Below, piece by piece: positions 53,392 through 61,943 of a stretch of 64,000 bases of DNA. Each line of letters starts with the position of its first letter. The first letter of the stretch is position 1. The stretch is taken from assembly GCF_014876775.1 (NCBI RefSeq), contig NZ_CP062310.1:248001-312000 (forward strand), read 5' to 3'. The notes under the pieces were generated by a model. It was not told the origin of the DNA, ran no database searches, and worked only from the letters and a program-made list of their open reading frames with translations. Both the position numbers and the translations under genes were made by a program. The DNA is from Infirmifilum lucidum (GTDB taxonomy: Archaea > Thermoproteota > Thermoprotei > Thermofilales > Thermofilaceae).

Positions 53392-54483
53392 ATGGCAAGA
53401 GTAGCTGTTAAAGAGCTGGTTAAGAGGTTCGGGAAGGTAGTTGCGGTAGACAGGGTGTCCTTCGAAGCTAGGGACGGGGAGTTTCTAGTCTTACTGGGGC
53501 CGAGCGGGTGCGGCAAGACTACCACGCTGCGGCTTATAGCCGGTCTTGAGACGCCTGACGAGGGAGAGATATACATAGGAGGCAGGCTCGTAAACGACCT
53601 ACCGCCGAAGGACAGGGACGTGGCGATGGTTTTCCAGAACTACGCGCTCTACCCGCACATGAAAGTGTACGACAACATCGCCTTCCCGCTCAGGGTACGC
53701 AAGCTGCCGAGGGAGGAGATAGACAAGCGCGTGAGGGAGGTCGCCAGGCTACTGAGGATAGAGGACTTGCTCGACAGGTATCCACGCCAGCTGAGCGGCG
53801 GGCAGCAGCAGCGCGTTGCCCTCGGGAGAGCCCTAGTCAGGCAGCCCCAGGTCTTCCTGATGGACGAGCCACTCAGCAACCTGGACGCCAAGCTAAGGGT
53901 ATACATGAGGGCCGAGCTCAAGAGGCTCCAGAGGGAGCTGGGGATAACTACGATCTACGTCACCCACGACCAGGCAGAGGCCATGACGATGGCCGACAGG
54001 ATCGCGGTGATGAACGAGGGCAAGATAATGCAGCTCGCAGATCCAGCCGAGCTCTACTACAGGCCCGCCAATACCTTCGTTGCAGGTTTCATAGGTGCCC
54101 CTGCAATGAACTTCATCGACGCGTCCGTGAGGCAGAGAGACGGATCCGTGATGCTCGACACGGGGGTATTCACGGTAGAGCTGCCGGAGCATGTCGGGAA
54201 AATCCTGCTGGAGAGCGGGGCGCCCTCCGAGGTAATATTCGGGATAAGGCCGGAGCACATAGATATTAGCAAGCAAGAGCTCCCCGGTGGCTACCAGGTT
54301 GAGGTCTTCGTTACGGAGCCACTCGGCGCGGAGACGATTATAGACTTCAAGCACGGTGACACGCTAGTGAAGGCGAAATACCCCGGGCACTTCGAAGCGA
54401 CTCCAGGCGAGAAGCTCTGGATACGCTTCAAGCTAGAGTATGCACACATCTTCGACAAGAGAACTGGCAAGGCTATTGTCTAG
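53392..54483 (+). CDS. orphan sugar ABC importer ATPase (MalK/MsmK-like)
   Basis: A 363-residue ATPase: Walker A GPSGCGKTT (about 36-44), VFQNYALYPHMKVYD, LSGGQQQRVALGRAL, FLMDEPLSNLD, VTHDQAEAMTMADR, and a C-terminal regulatory domain with GIRPEHIDI. No permease or binding-protein gene is near. It is a close relative of the importer-1 ATPase at 4366. Bacteria use single shared ATPases (MsmK, MsiK) with several CUT1 importers, so it may drive the ATPase-less importers 2 and 3; this is inference. GGGGGATAGGG precedes the ATG. Confidence 0.88.
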   Translation: MARVAVKELVKRFGKVVAVDRVSFEARDGEFLVLLGPSGCGKTTTLRLIAGLETPDEGEIYIGGRLVNDLPPKDRDVAMVFQNYALYPHMKVYDNIAFPLRVRKLPREEIDKRVREVARLLRIEDLLDRYPRQLSGGQQQRVALGRALVRQPQVFLMDEPLSNLDAKLRVYMRAELKRLQRELGITTIYVTHDQAEAMTMADRIAVMNEGKIMQLADPAELYYRPANTFVAGFIGAPAMNFIDASVRQRDGSVMLDTGVFTVELPEHVGKILLESGAPSEVIFGIRPEHIDISKQELPGGYQVEVFVTEPLGAETIIDFKHGDTLVKAKYPGHFEATPGEKLWIRFKLEYAHIFDKRTGKAIV

Positions 54484-54529
54484 ACCTTAGGGAATAAAGT
54501 TTTTAATTTAACTCTTTCTCCCAAGAAGT

Positions 54530-55177
54530 GTGACGCTAGGGGTAGCTAAGCCTGTCTCCGTTGTAAGCTTCGATCTCGACGGTACGCTTGTCACGCGCGA
54601 GTACGTAGACTACTTCTGGCTCGAGCTCGTTCCCAGGCTCTACGCCGAGAAGCACGGACTGGCGCTCGAGGAGGCCAAGAGGATAGTGTACGCGAGCTAC
54701 GACGAAATAGGCCCGGGGGACGTGAGGTGGTACATGCCGGGCTACTGGTTCAGGAGGTTTGGGATAGAGGAGCACCTCGAGAGCGCCCTTAGGGAGGCCT
54801 CGGAGAGGATAAGGCCCTACAAGGACGCTATTGAAGTCGTGGAGGATTTGCAGGGGAGGTACACCCTGATCATAAGCACTAGTGCTGCGCGGGAGTTTGT
54901 GGGCCTAGTCCTATCGAAAGTCGAGCTGTACTCTAGGGCGTTTAGCCGTGTGTTTTCGTCCTCCTCCGACTTCGGCCTACCAGGCAAGCCAGCCGCCTTT
55001 TACAGGAGGGTTGCCGAGAAGCTGGGGGTGAGGCCCGACCAAGTCCTGCATGTAGGCGACGACGAGGAGAACGATTTTAAGAACGCCGTAGAGGCAGGCG
55101 TGAAGGCTCTCTTTGTAGACAGGAAGAGCGGGGACTCTCTCAGAGACCTGCTAGAGGAGGTTTTAAGAGGAGCCTAG
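54530..55177 (+). CDS. HAD-superfamily phosphatase
   Basis: A 215-residue HAD hydrolase. Motif I VVSFDLDGTLVTREYVDYFW (nucleophile Asp), motif II LIISTSAAREF, motif III Lys in GLPGKPAAFYRRV and motif IV HVGDDEENDF are all present. A helical cap lies between motifs I and II. The phosphoglycolate or phosphoserine phosphatase type is closest, but substrates of this family cannot be read reliably. GTG 54530 is used; TTTTTAATTTAA (54500-54511) is a TATA-like box about 25 bases upstream. Confidence 0.83.
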   Translation: MTLGVAKPVSVVSFDLDGTLVTREYVDYFWLELVPRLYAEKHGLALEEAKRIVYASYDEIGPGDVRWYMPGYWFRRFGIEEHLESALREASERIRPYKDAIEVVEDLQGRYTLIISTSAAREFVGLVLSKVELYSRAFSRVFSSSSDFGLPGKPAAFYRRVAEKLGVRPDQVLHVGDDEENDFKNAVEAGVKALFVDRKSGDSLRDLLEEVLRGA

Positions 55178-55219
55178 CCCCCAAGGCTCTCGCCGCGACT
55201 GGTTCACGCATGCCTGTTT

Positions 55220-55891
55220 CTAGAAGACGCTCGTGAGCTCCTTCCCGGAGACTATGAGCCACACTCCTCTCCTCTGGGCTTCTACTACGTCTCCAGCAAA
55301 CCTGAGGCAGTAGAGAGCTGGCACGACTTTCCCCTTGAAGAACTCCGGTTTAATCTTCCTGGCCTCCTCCACCCGCCTGAGGAGCCTGTCTACAGTCCTC
55401 GGCGAGGCCCTCACCTTTGCTTCGCCTACTACGGTCAGATCGCCCGTGGAGGCGTAGATGTCGAACTCGTACTTCTCGTCAACTCTAAGGCTGGAGACAG
55501 CAACTGTGATGCTGCGCTTGGAGAGGAGGGAAGCGACAGCGTCCTGGGCCTCGTCCTCTATCGTGACGGCAAGCCTCTCCAAGGTTCTTTCCACGTCGCC
55601 AAGCCTCTTCTCGACTTTCCCGATTCTACCCAGCATTTTGTTAAAGTCCTCACGTAGGGTAATGAAGTCCTTTCGCAGGGCAATAAAGTCCTCGCGTAAG
55701 GTGCCGAAATTCCTCTGCAGGGCTCTGAAGTCCTCCCTTAGGGCTCTTATCTCGTCTTCTATTCTGTCCAGCCTCTTCAGGGTTTCGGAGACGCCGATTA
55801 GGCCGGCGACGGCGTACCTGAACTCGGTGTCTACCTCGAGGGTTCTGAGTATCCTCTGCTTCTCCTCGGGCGAGAGAACACTGGTGTCCAT
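55220..55891 (-). CDS. coiled-coil PD-(D/E)XK nuclease-like protein (DUF3782-like)
   Basis: About 223 residues from ATG 55891 (MDTSVLSPEEKQRILRTLEV); the longer frame to 55948 lacks a better start. Residues 15-45 are a short helical domain, 45-115 a heptad coiled coil built from tandem L-R-E-D-F-x-A-L units. The C-terminal domain YEFDIYASTGDLTVVGEAKVRA has the D-x(n)-E-x-K of the PD-(D/E)XK fold. Such proteins are common and multicopy in thermophilic archaea; their role is unknown. The gene stands alone, convergent with the HAD gene. Confidence 0.72.
   Translation of the reverse strand: MDTSVLSPEEKQRILRTLEVDTEFRYAVAGLIGVSETLKRLDRIEDEIRALREDFRALQRNFGTLREDFIALRKDFITLREDFNKMLGRIGKVEKRLGDVERTLERLAVTIEDEAQDAVASLLSKRSITVAVSSLRVDEKYEFDIYASTGDLTVVGEAKVRASPRTVDRLLRRVEEARKIKPEFFKGKVVPALYCLRFAGDVVEAQRRGVWLIVSGKELTSVF
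55644..55748 (-). repeat. five tandem 21-base repeats in a coding region
   Basis: Five imperfect 21-base units, each beginning AAGTCCT or AAATTCC on the plus strand and containing GCAGGG or GTAGGG. They encode successive seven-residue units of the coiled coil (L-R-E-D-F-x-x). Such repeats could change number by slippage without breaking the frame. Confidence 0.7.
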
Positions 55892-56193
55892 GCAACACCT
55901 AAGCCTACAACCGCGCACTGGGCTTTTAAAGCTTAAACCCGGCAACAATCGTCCTGGGCGGGGCGGCCTCCCGTAATAGTCAGCCTAAAGTTTATGGCTT
56001 TTTGAGGCTTAAGGAATAGGCGAACTATAGTCCCGGTGTGAAGGTATGACCCAGAAGTATGTGTATAAGCTCGGTCGGCAGCTAAAGGTTTTGACAGTGA
56101 GTCGACAAGAGATATTCTGTCATCGATAGCCTCTAAGAGTGAGCCTGGCCTAGGCATGCTGTGAAAAATGTTCCCAGGAGGGAAGTAAAAAAC
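55892..56193. other. intergenic stretch, no gene supported
   Basis: A 300-base gap before the nitrilase-family gene. A 27-codon frame from ATG 56046 (MTQKYVYKLGRQLKV) and an adjoining frame ending DILSSIASKSEPGLGML look faintly coding with a shift between them, but no family is recognisable. No RNA gene or terminator stands out. Confidence 0.35.
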
Positions 56194-57087
56194 TTATTCC
56201 TGCGTGGAGACCGCCAGTACGCCTTTACTCTTGGGGCTTTTTGCCCTCGCGAGGTAGCCTGATCCATCAGGTGTTATACTTGCCTTTGCGACAATACTGC
56301 TTATGCCTTCAAACTCCAGGCCGAGCACTCTGCCCACAGCCATGGGGTTTATGCCGTAGACTAGGGGGTCAAACTTCTGAACCATGAGCCAGGAGCTGTT
56401 CCTCCACTCTTTCTCGAGCCTCTCGCTCCAGGGCTCTGGGTTGGCGGACGGCTGCACTAGTACTGTGGCCCCTCTAGAGGCCAGCCTTGAGACGACGTCC
56501 TCCTTAAAGGCGTCCAGGCATATTGCTACCCCCAGTCTCGCCAGCGGGGTCTCGCAGACGTCTATCTCGTCGAGCCGCCCGGGCGAAACACCCAGCTTCG
56601 CCTCGGGGATGTCGAGGTAAACTTTCACCTGTCTGCACTTGGCTCTCCCGTCGCTGTTGAAGACGTACGAAACATTATGGATGGAGCGCGGGGCCGAGGG
56701 CTCCAGGATAGAGCCCGCTACTATAACGGCTCTATGGCTGGATGCAAGCTTGCTGAAAGAGTCGAAGTAGGCTTTCCTCATGTTCTTCCACTTAATGGAC
56801 ACGAGTGCGTATCTTGGGCTGAGGGTCTGTAGGGTCTTGAGCAGGAACGTGGGAAGGCTTCTTAGAGCTATCCTTGCTAGCTCCCTCTCGAGAGTTTCCT
56901 CGTGGAGTTTCTCGTCCAAGAAGACCAGGAATGTGCCCACGTGCTCCGGGTATACCACGATACTGTCCTCGATGCTCCCGAGCCTTGACTCTGCCTCCAG
57001 GAGTGGCTCCTCTAGTGACTCATAGAACGCCTTTACATCCGTATAACTCTCGGGTTTAAACTCGTACTGGACTGCTACGAGCTTCAC
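56194..57087 (-). CDS. carbon-nitrogen hydrolase (nitrilase superfamily)
   Basis: About 297 residues. The Glu-Lys-Cys triad is visible: Glu in VVYPEHVG, Lys in VKVYLDIPEAK, Cys in LGVAICLDAFKE. Members hydrolyse amides or nitriles, or condense acyl groups. GTG 57087 (VKLVAVQYEF) is preferred over the ATG at 57120 because the latter lies in the AT-rich promoter shared with the divergent gene. The closest enzyme type cannot be named. It runs alone. Confidence 0.82.
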   Translation of the reverse strand: MKLVAVQYEFKPESYTDVKAFYESLEEPLLEAESRLGSIEDSIVVYPEHVGTFLVFLDEKLHEETLERELARIALRSLPTFLLKTLQTLSPRYALVSIKWKNMRKAYFDSFSKLASSHRAVIVAGSILEPSAPRSIHNVSYVFNSDGRAKCRQVKVYLDIPEAKLGVSPGRLDEIDVCETPLARLGVAICLDAFKEDVVSRLASRGATVLVQPSANPEPWSERLEKEWRNSSWLMVQKFDPLVYGINPMAVGRVLGLEFEGISSIVAKASITPDGSGYLARAKSPKSKGVLAVSTQE

Positions 57088-57148
57088 GTGAAGTGTTCCC
57101 GAATTGAAGACTTTAAACATTTATATCTACGGGGCGTGGAGAAAAAAC
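57088..57148. promoter_or_regulatory. divergent promoter, nitrilase / flavin-reductase-like genes
   Basis: CATTTATATCT (57118-57128) is the only strong TATA-like box in this spacer. Rightward, its centre lies about 26 bases before GTG 57149. Leftward it is about 35 bases from GTG 57087. Both genes could use it, and this spacing is the reason the longer ATG-initiated frames are not used. Confidence 0.45.
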
Positions 57149-57700
57149 GTGTTTAGCGCTAGATATGTCGATGTTCCGATTAATAGGTATACAAGGCTAC
57201 TACACCCGAAGCTCGTCACTTTAATCGTCACGAAGTCCGGCGACGGCAGGGTAAACGTCATGCCGGCAAGCTGGGCTATGCCCACGAGCGTCGACCCGCC
57301 TCTCCTAACTGTTGCAGTTTCTCCGAGACGCTACACCTACGAGTTACTGCAGGCCAGAGGAGAATTCACCGTCAACCCCGTCCCAGTGGGCATGAAGAGC
57401 GTTGTCGACTTCACGGGCTCCGTGTCTGGACGGGAGGTAGATAAGGCCAGGAGTGCTGGAATAGGGCTCTTCGACGCCAAGGAGCTCTCAGTGCCCTGCG
57501 TTGAAGGCGCTCTTTCCTGTATCGAGTGCAGTGTCTGGGCACAGTACCCCGCGGGCGACCACGTGCTCGTCGTGGGTAGAGTTAGAGTAGCCCGGGTGTT
57601 GGAGGACGTCTGGGACGGCACGACGTATATTCTCGACAGGGCTAAACCGCTACTCCACCTTGGAGGCGACAAGTACTCTACAAGCGAGAGTGAAATCTGA
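57149..57700 (+). CDS. flavin-reductase-like FMN-binding protein
   Basis: About 183 residues. The flavin-reductase domain pattern is clear: HPKLVTLIVTKSGDGRVNVMPASWAMPTSVDPP (shown by KLVTLIVTKSGDG and NVMPASWAMP), VAVSPRRYTYELL, GEFTVNPVP and later GDHVLVVGRVRV. Proteins of this split-barrel family bind FMN and reduce flavins or act in hydroxylases; others are plain flavoredoxins. GTG 57149 is chosen from TATA spacing over ATG 57104. Three Cys around 116-128 (VPCVEGALSCIECSV) are unusual and could bind metal or form disulfides. Confidence 0.82.
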   Translation: MFSARYVDVPINRYTRLLHPKLVTLIVTKSGDGRVNVMPASWAMPTSVDPPLLTVAVSPRRYTYELLQARGEFTVNPVPVGMKSVVDFTGSVSGREVDKARSAGIGLFDAKELSVPCVEGALSCIECSVWAQYPAGDHVLVVGRVRVARVLEDVWDGTTYILDRAKPLLHLGGDKYSTSESEI

Positions 57701-57730
57701 GTAGGGCTACGGGCGCTTCAAAATCCATAG

Positions 57731-58483
57731 TCACTGGAAGACTACAGCCCTGAAGCCCCTCCTCTTCACGGCGCGCATGGTTCTCTCCGAGTATGCCAGT
57801 GCTATGAGCACTAACAGCGCTGTTGGCAGAGCAGAGTATGCGAGTAGATCCCAGTTGGCGTATCTTGAGACACTAGACCTAATAACATAGCCCGGTCCCA
57901 GCAAGGGTAGGAGTGCTAGAATTCGCACGTGCTCCTGCGAGAGTGGGATCAGCAGCAGTCCTAGGTACGTTAGAGCTGCGATGTCCAGAAGGGCCGCCGG
58001 TATACTCGTCACGAGAACTGTTGCCGCCAGGACTGCTCCATACGCTACGCTTTGGGCTCAGAGTATTGCGAGCGAGGCGAGGATCATAGCCGGGGAAGAA
58101 ACGCCTAGCACATCGATGCCCAAGCCGTAGGAGAAGGCTAGAACAGCCAGCGCTGAGAGAGTTACGGGGAAGACTAGAACAAAGCCCCTAGCCGACGATA
58201 CAATTACAGGAGACGCCCCTGCGAACTCGAGGGGTTCAAGGAGCCCCAGCTCTGACAGGTAATCAATCCACCCCCCAATCATCCACCCAGCGTTAGCGAT
58301 TATGGCCCACGCTACAAGGGCCCAGTACACCTCTCTAGCGTATTCCAGGCCCCTCGAAGAATACGCACCAAAGAGGAAAATGGACATCCACAGAGCGTCG
58401 GTTAGGGCTCCAGACGCTGTGCTCAGAAAGTAGCGCCTAGTCCTTAGCGCGTGAAGCCAAAAGAGGGCCTTAAGCCTCCTCAT
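57731..58483 (-). pseudogene. ABC-2 permease gene split by an in-frame TGA
   Basis: The first part (58483-58061) encodes 141 residues, MRRLKALFWLHALRTRRYFL through ILASLAIL, and ends at TGA (58058-58060). The same reading frame then continues without another stop (AQSVAYGAVLAATVLVTSIP) to 57731, another 108 residues with three membrane helices. Together they equal a normal 250-residue ABC-2 permease. A single base change, for example TGG to TGA, explains it. It overlaps the upstream permease by 4 bases. The second part could be read alone from GTG 58012. Confidence 0.7.
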
Positions 58484-59274
58484 ACGTGAACCCCTCTCCT
58501 TATGAGTTCAGCCTCTCCCCTTGATACCAAGAACTGGAATATAATGTTGAAGAGCATGCTCGTTGTGAGGAACATTGCGGAGAGGGCTAGGAAAGACCCG
58601 CTAGTAAAACTACCCTCTGTTACGGCGTGAGCCATCTCGAAGAGGTAGGTTGTGGGGAGTGCTCTTGAAAGTGCTCGCAGCCATGGTGGCAAGAGGGACA
58701 CGGGGTATATAGCACCGGAGACAAGCAGGATTAGGGGGGCGAGCCGGTCAAGCCACACTGTCTCCTCCTTTGAGGCTAGCACAGAGTACGCTACCAGCGA
58801 GCTGAGGCCGAGAAGGGGTATTACTGCGAGTGCAGAGAGGGCGAAGAGCGCTGAAGTGTACAGAAGCGCTTGTGCTAGGCCAAGGAATATCGCCAGCAAC
58901 GGTGCAAACTCGAGTGCCTTGAGAAGCGACTCAATAATGTACCTGGGAATGTAGCTCAGGATCAGCGCGAGGGAAGGTGTTGAGGGCGAGACTGCCAAGT
59001 ACGGCAAAATCCCCAGGAAGCGAAGTGAAAAAGCATTTCCAGCTAGATCCCATATTATGTCCACTGAGGAGACTATTAAGACGCTGAGCAGGACATCGCG
59101 CACTATGCTTGCAGGCGAAGCGCGCGGCTCTATGGCAACCAGGGCTAGGAGTACTAGGTACGGTCGCAGTAGGAGGACAGCTATGAGGGCTGGCGCGTGC
59201 CGGTAGAAGGAGGCCCACAGGTAAGCCCCAGCCTTTAGCTGGGAGAGGAAGACCCTCAAGTCCACTTCAACCAC
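58480..59274 (-). CDS. ABC-2 type exporter permease
   Basis: A 264-residue membrane protein with six helices, the ABC-2 fold ending SLLPPWLRALSRALPTTYLFEMAHAV, which is the usual conserved stretch. It is intact in sequence but its partners are not: the ATPase upstream is reduced to its end and the second permease has a stop. It starts at GTG 59274, overlapping the ATPase stop, or at GTG 59265. It is probably no longer functional unless another ATPase serves it. Confidence 0.75.
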   Translation of the reverse strand: MVEVDLRVFLSQLKAGAYLWASFYRHAPALIAVLLLRPYLVLLALVAIEPRASPASIVRDVLLSVLIVSSVDIIWDLAGNAFSLRFLGILPYLAVSPSTPSLALILSYIPRYIIESLLKALEFAPLLAIFLGLAQALLYTSALFALSALAVIPLLGLSSLVAYSVLASKEETVWLDRLAPLILLVSGAIYPVSLLPPWLRALSRALPTTYLFEMAHAVTEGSFTSGSFLALSAMFLTTSMLFNIIFQFLVSRGEAELIRRGVHV

Positions 59275-59449
59275 CCCGCTTGGTTGTTAGCACTATGAAC
59301 ACGTCCTCGAGGGTAGGCTCCTTGACTGATACTCCTCTGACCTTGAACCCGCTAGACCTGAAGTTGTGCACTATGGACTCCAGTGCTTCCTCGGTTCTGC
59401 TCGCTGGGACAGCGAGCGTGAGCTTCTCAATGTTCCCGTGATGGTGGTA
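59267..59449 (-). pseudogene. 3' remnant of ABC-2 exporter ATPase
   Basis: The minus strand reads TYHHHGNIEKLTLAVPASRT, then EEALESIVHNFRSSGFKVRG and VSVKEPTLEDVFIVLTTKRGG with a stop at 59267. The P-T-L-E-D-V-F ending is the hallmark C-terminus of ABC-2 ATPases. The nucleotide-binding domain, about 230 residues, is absent upstream; no Walker motif is found between 59450 and 59567. A deletion has removed it. Confidence 0.7.
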
Positions 59450-59567
59450 GGTCTTTTGATGTGAACAAGGCCCGCCCCCTCCTCTAAGAGGAAAACCCTG
59501 TGGAAATGCCGATACTGAGGTTTAGGCCTGGGGCTTGTAAGTAGCTTCAGGTAACCTGACAGTTTAT
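59450..59567. other. deletion scar region, no gene seen
   Basis: The 118 bases between the ATPase remnant and the MFS gene hold no recognisable coding sequence or promoter. They presumably mark one side of the deletion that removed the ATPase. Confidence 0.3.
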
Positions 59568-60668
59568 TTACTGTCCAGCTACTTTTTCCTCCAAATTTGA
59601 GTTGAGGCTTGGGAAGAGCGAGAAGATTAGGGCAAGAGTGCTCGCGAACGCTATAGGTTCGAAGCCTACAGCCATATTAGCAAGACTGCTCAGAGGGGGC
59701 GCGACGGCGTAGCCGAGCCCTATAAAGGATTCGAAAAGTGAAGTCATTTTTTCCGTGCTCCCACTCTTGTTGAACACCAGCTGTAAGGCTCTCGCGTATA
59801 CGACGCCCTGGCCGTAGCCAATGACTCCGGCGATAAGCACTACTACTGGGACACTGGTCGTCGACGTCAGAGCAAGGCCCGCTGCAAACCCCAGCGAGGC
59901 GAGAAGCGTGTTCTTCAAGTGCGCTGGGAGCCTTTCGAAGAGGAAGAACGTGAGAGTCCTCGACAGCAGCATGGTGAAGTTTACGAGGGAAATGTAGTCC
60001 CTGGAGATGTTCTTGTCCGCTACGAACAGAGGGTAGAAGGTGAGTACTCCGCTCGCGGAGGCCGAGTATGCTATGCAGTAAGCCCAGGGTGTCCAGTACA
60101 GGAGAAGGTCTTTAACGCTCCCTGGACTGCCAAGATCCGTGCCTGCCCTCCTACTGCTCGCACTACTCATCTTGAGCCCCTGCAGGGCTTGGAGTACTGA
60201 GAGAAGCGAGTACGCGGCAAAGAGGATTTGGGGGTTGAGCCTGAGGAGCGTAGAGGTCAGTAAGGCCCCAATTAGGGAGCCCGAGCTCCAGGAAAAAGAG
60301 AACTTCGAGACGCTAGACTCTTTACGGGACAAGTAGGCCTCTACGGCTGGCCAGAAGACTCCGAAGCCCAGGAGCACGAGGCTTGTGGATTCGAGAATGC
60401 CTGCAAAGTCGTAGGAGAATGGTAGGGCTGCAAAGCCCATAGCCATTACGGCGAATGACGCCGCTATTACGGCTCTAGGGTTGCCTGTGCGTAGGTGAAT
60501 GTTAGAGGAAAAGAGAGCTCCAACGATGTAGACTAGCGAGGCGAAGCCTGTGATGACGCTTATTTGAAACTCGCTTAGAGACGTGTTGTACGCGTAGAGA
60601 ACTAGTACAGGCATGAATACGGCTTGAAGAAAAGAGGCCGTGAAGGAGAGAATGTAGGCGGTTTCCAA
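59568..60668 (-). CDS. major facilitator superfamily transporter
   Basis: A 366-residue membrane protein with 11-12 predicted helices. The loop between helices 2 and 3 reads SSNIHLRTGNPRAVIAASFAVMAMG, an MFS-type turn with a poor G-x-L-x-D-R-x-G-R-R match. FWPAVEAYLSRKE and YGQGVVYARALQLVF are the mid-helix motifs of two halves. No substrate is evident. The start at 60668 lies 45 bases downstream of the ferredoxin stop; it may be co-transcribed with that gene. Confidence 0.75.
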   Translation of the reverse strand: METAYILSFTASFLQAVFMPVLVLYAYNTSLSEFQISVITGFASLVYIVGALFSSNIHLRTGNPRAVIAASFAVMAMGFAALPFSYDFAGILESTSLVLLGFGVFWPAVEAYLSRKESSVSKFSFSWSSGSLIGALLTSTLLRLNPQILFAAYSLLSVLQALQGLKMSSASSRRAGTDLGSPGSVKDLLLYWTPWAYCIAYSASASGVLTFYPLFVADKNISRDYISLVNFTMLLSRTLTFFLFERLPAHLKNTLLASLGFAAGLALTSTTSVPVVVLIAGVIGYGQGVVYARALQLVFNKSGSTEKMTSLFESFIGLGYAVAPPLSSLANMAVGFEPIAFASTLALIFSLFPSLNSNLEEKVAGQ

Positions 60669-60713
60669 GGTCGTTCCCTGGCAACTCTATCTAGCAGGGT
60701 GGAGAGCCCCTTG

Positions 60714-60959
60714 CTAGTCCCCTCTCTCGATCTTGATGGCTCCCACCGGGCACGAGTCGGCGCCAGTCTTGGCACACTCGTAGAGCTCTTCGGGTATTAT
60801 CCCCGTGGATGTTTTGCCGTCGAAGGAGACTTCGTAGCTTCTTTGAACCCTGTTCTTGTAGTCGGTGGGGTCTAGGTAGAACACCTCGGGGCACAGCGAG
60901 GGGGCAGAGTTGCAGGAAATGCACGCTTCTCGGTCAATTACAACCTTGTACTTTGCCAT
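60714..60959 (-). CDS. ferredoxin, single [4Fe-4S] or [3Fe-4S] cluster
   Basis: An 81-residue small acidic ferredoxin. The cluster ligands appear in DREACISCNSAPSLCPEVF and the C-terminal CAKTGADSCPVGAIKIE, so one cluster with Cys 13, 16, 23 and the Cys of SCPVGAI. The residue Cys of ECAKTG may form a disulfide, as in Thermococcales ferredoxins. Length and design are those of archaeal monocluster ferredoxins. Electron carrier in the cytoplasm; its partner enzymes are not indicated. Confidence 0.87.
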   Translation of the reverse strand: MAKYKVVIDREACISCNSAPSLCPEVFYLDPTDYKNRVQRSYEVSFDGKTSTGIIPEELYECAKTGADSCPVGAIKIERGD

Positions 60960-61003
60960 CTGAACCTGATGGTTACTCGTGTATCCCCTTCTTATATCTT
61001 TTT

Positions 61004-61873
61004 CTAGAGGGCGCTAGTTACGATGCTCTCCAGGAGCGGTACTAGCAGTGTCAAGAGAAAGCCGTGAATCAGGCTCACGACAGACGCCTCCTCCCCGTAC
61101 GTGTACACGTAGACCGGCAGGGTGTTGTCCATCGTAGTGGCCCCCCCGATGCTGACCATAGACACTTTAGGGCGTTTGAGTAAGGGTACTAGCACGAAGG
61201 CTATCTGTTCTCTCAGTACGTTAGTCAGGAAGGCTGTAAAACCCCAGACTGGACCGTACGCTTGCGCTACGAAGGGCCCCGTGAAGCTGTACCACCCCAG
61301 GCCTAGCATTATGGCTAGGGCTACTCCGAGAGGTAAGTTTAGAGCCCAGGAGGCGAGCAAGCCTACGATCACCGCTGACACTATGCTCAAGAAGACTGTC
61401 TTGAATGCTAGGGCACCACTCCTCCTTATAGTATCTGTACTCACTGTCTCGGCGACTGTAAGGCCAGTTACGATGATTACAGCGTACACTTCGAGTGTAA
61501 CAATGCTACTGATGATCGCAGAATATGTGCCGTCGAGCAGAAAGCCTGCCAGCCAGCCAGTAGCAATAGCTGACAGTAGAAGTGGGTCTGCTCTTACCTC
61601 GACTTTTCCGCCACGATCTACACCCGAGTCGTTGTCGACTAGCAAGCCTAGAGGTATGAGGACGGCAACGAGTAGGGCCAGCATCGCGACTGAAACCGCC
61701 ATGCTGTATATGAGGGGGGCGACCCCGTTCGTTGAGGCCCAGAGTGATATTGTGAAGACCAGTAATACGACGGCTGCCTTGAAGACCGGCTCAGGTACTC
61801 TGATTTTAAGGACTTTACTGAGAGCTATGGACGCGGCGAAAGCTACTAGGATCCCAGTCAAGCCCAGTTCCAC
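61004..61873 (-). CDS. lysO: LysO-family (DUF340) transporter
   Basis: A 289-residue membrane protein with about eight helices. The family signature is in the second half: LGLGWYSFTGPFVAQAYGPVWG (GWYS), AFLTNVLREQIAFVLVPLL and GGATTMDNTLPV. LysO of E. coli exports lysine. The start is GTG 61873 after GGTG-type context; a TATA-like TTTAAGTATTT (61898-61908) lies 26 bases upstream. Whether it carries lysine here is inferred from the family. Divergent from the SDR gene. Confidence 0.85.
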   Translation of the reverse strand: MELGLTGILVAFAASIALSKVLKIRVPEPVFKAAVVLLVFTISLWASTNGVAPLIYSMAVSVAMLALLVAVLIPLGLLVDNDSGVDRGGKVEVRADPLLLSAIATGWLAGFLLDGTYSAIISSIVTLEVYAVIIVTGLTVAETVSTDTIRRSGALAFKTVFLSIVSAVIVGLLASWALNLPLGVALAIMLGLGWYSFTGPFVAQAYGPVWGFTAFLTNVLREQIAFVLVPLLKRPKVSMVSIGGATTMDNTLPVYVYTYGEEASVVSLIHGFLLTLLVPLLESIVTSAL

Positions 61874-61943
61874 CTAGGCGCCCATACTTCCAGAGAGAAA
61901 TACTTAAAAAACTTTCATAGCGGTGAATTGTAAGGTTTTCAAA
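61874..61943. promoter_or_regulatory. divergent promoter, lysO / SDR
   Basis: TACTTAAAAAACTTT (61901-61915) is AT-rich. Leftward it is about 30 bases from GTG 61873. Rightward its centre is about 37 bases from GTG 61944 and 16 from GTG 61923; the longer SDR form would leave too little room, supporting 61944. Confidence 0.4.

Noticed and set aside
56046-56165. Small peptide frame and a possible FGGY-kinase fragment (SIASKSEPG)
   Set aside because: A 27-codon frame with a shifted continuation; similarity to kinase A is limited to a few residues and could be chance.
57104-57148. ATG-initiated longer form of the flavin-reductase-like protein
   Set aside because: It contains the TATA box CATTTATATCT in its coding part; GTG 57149 lies at the right distance from that box.
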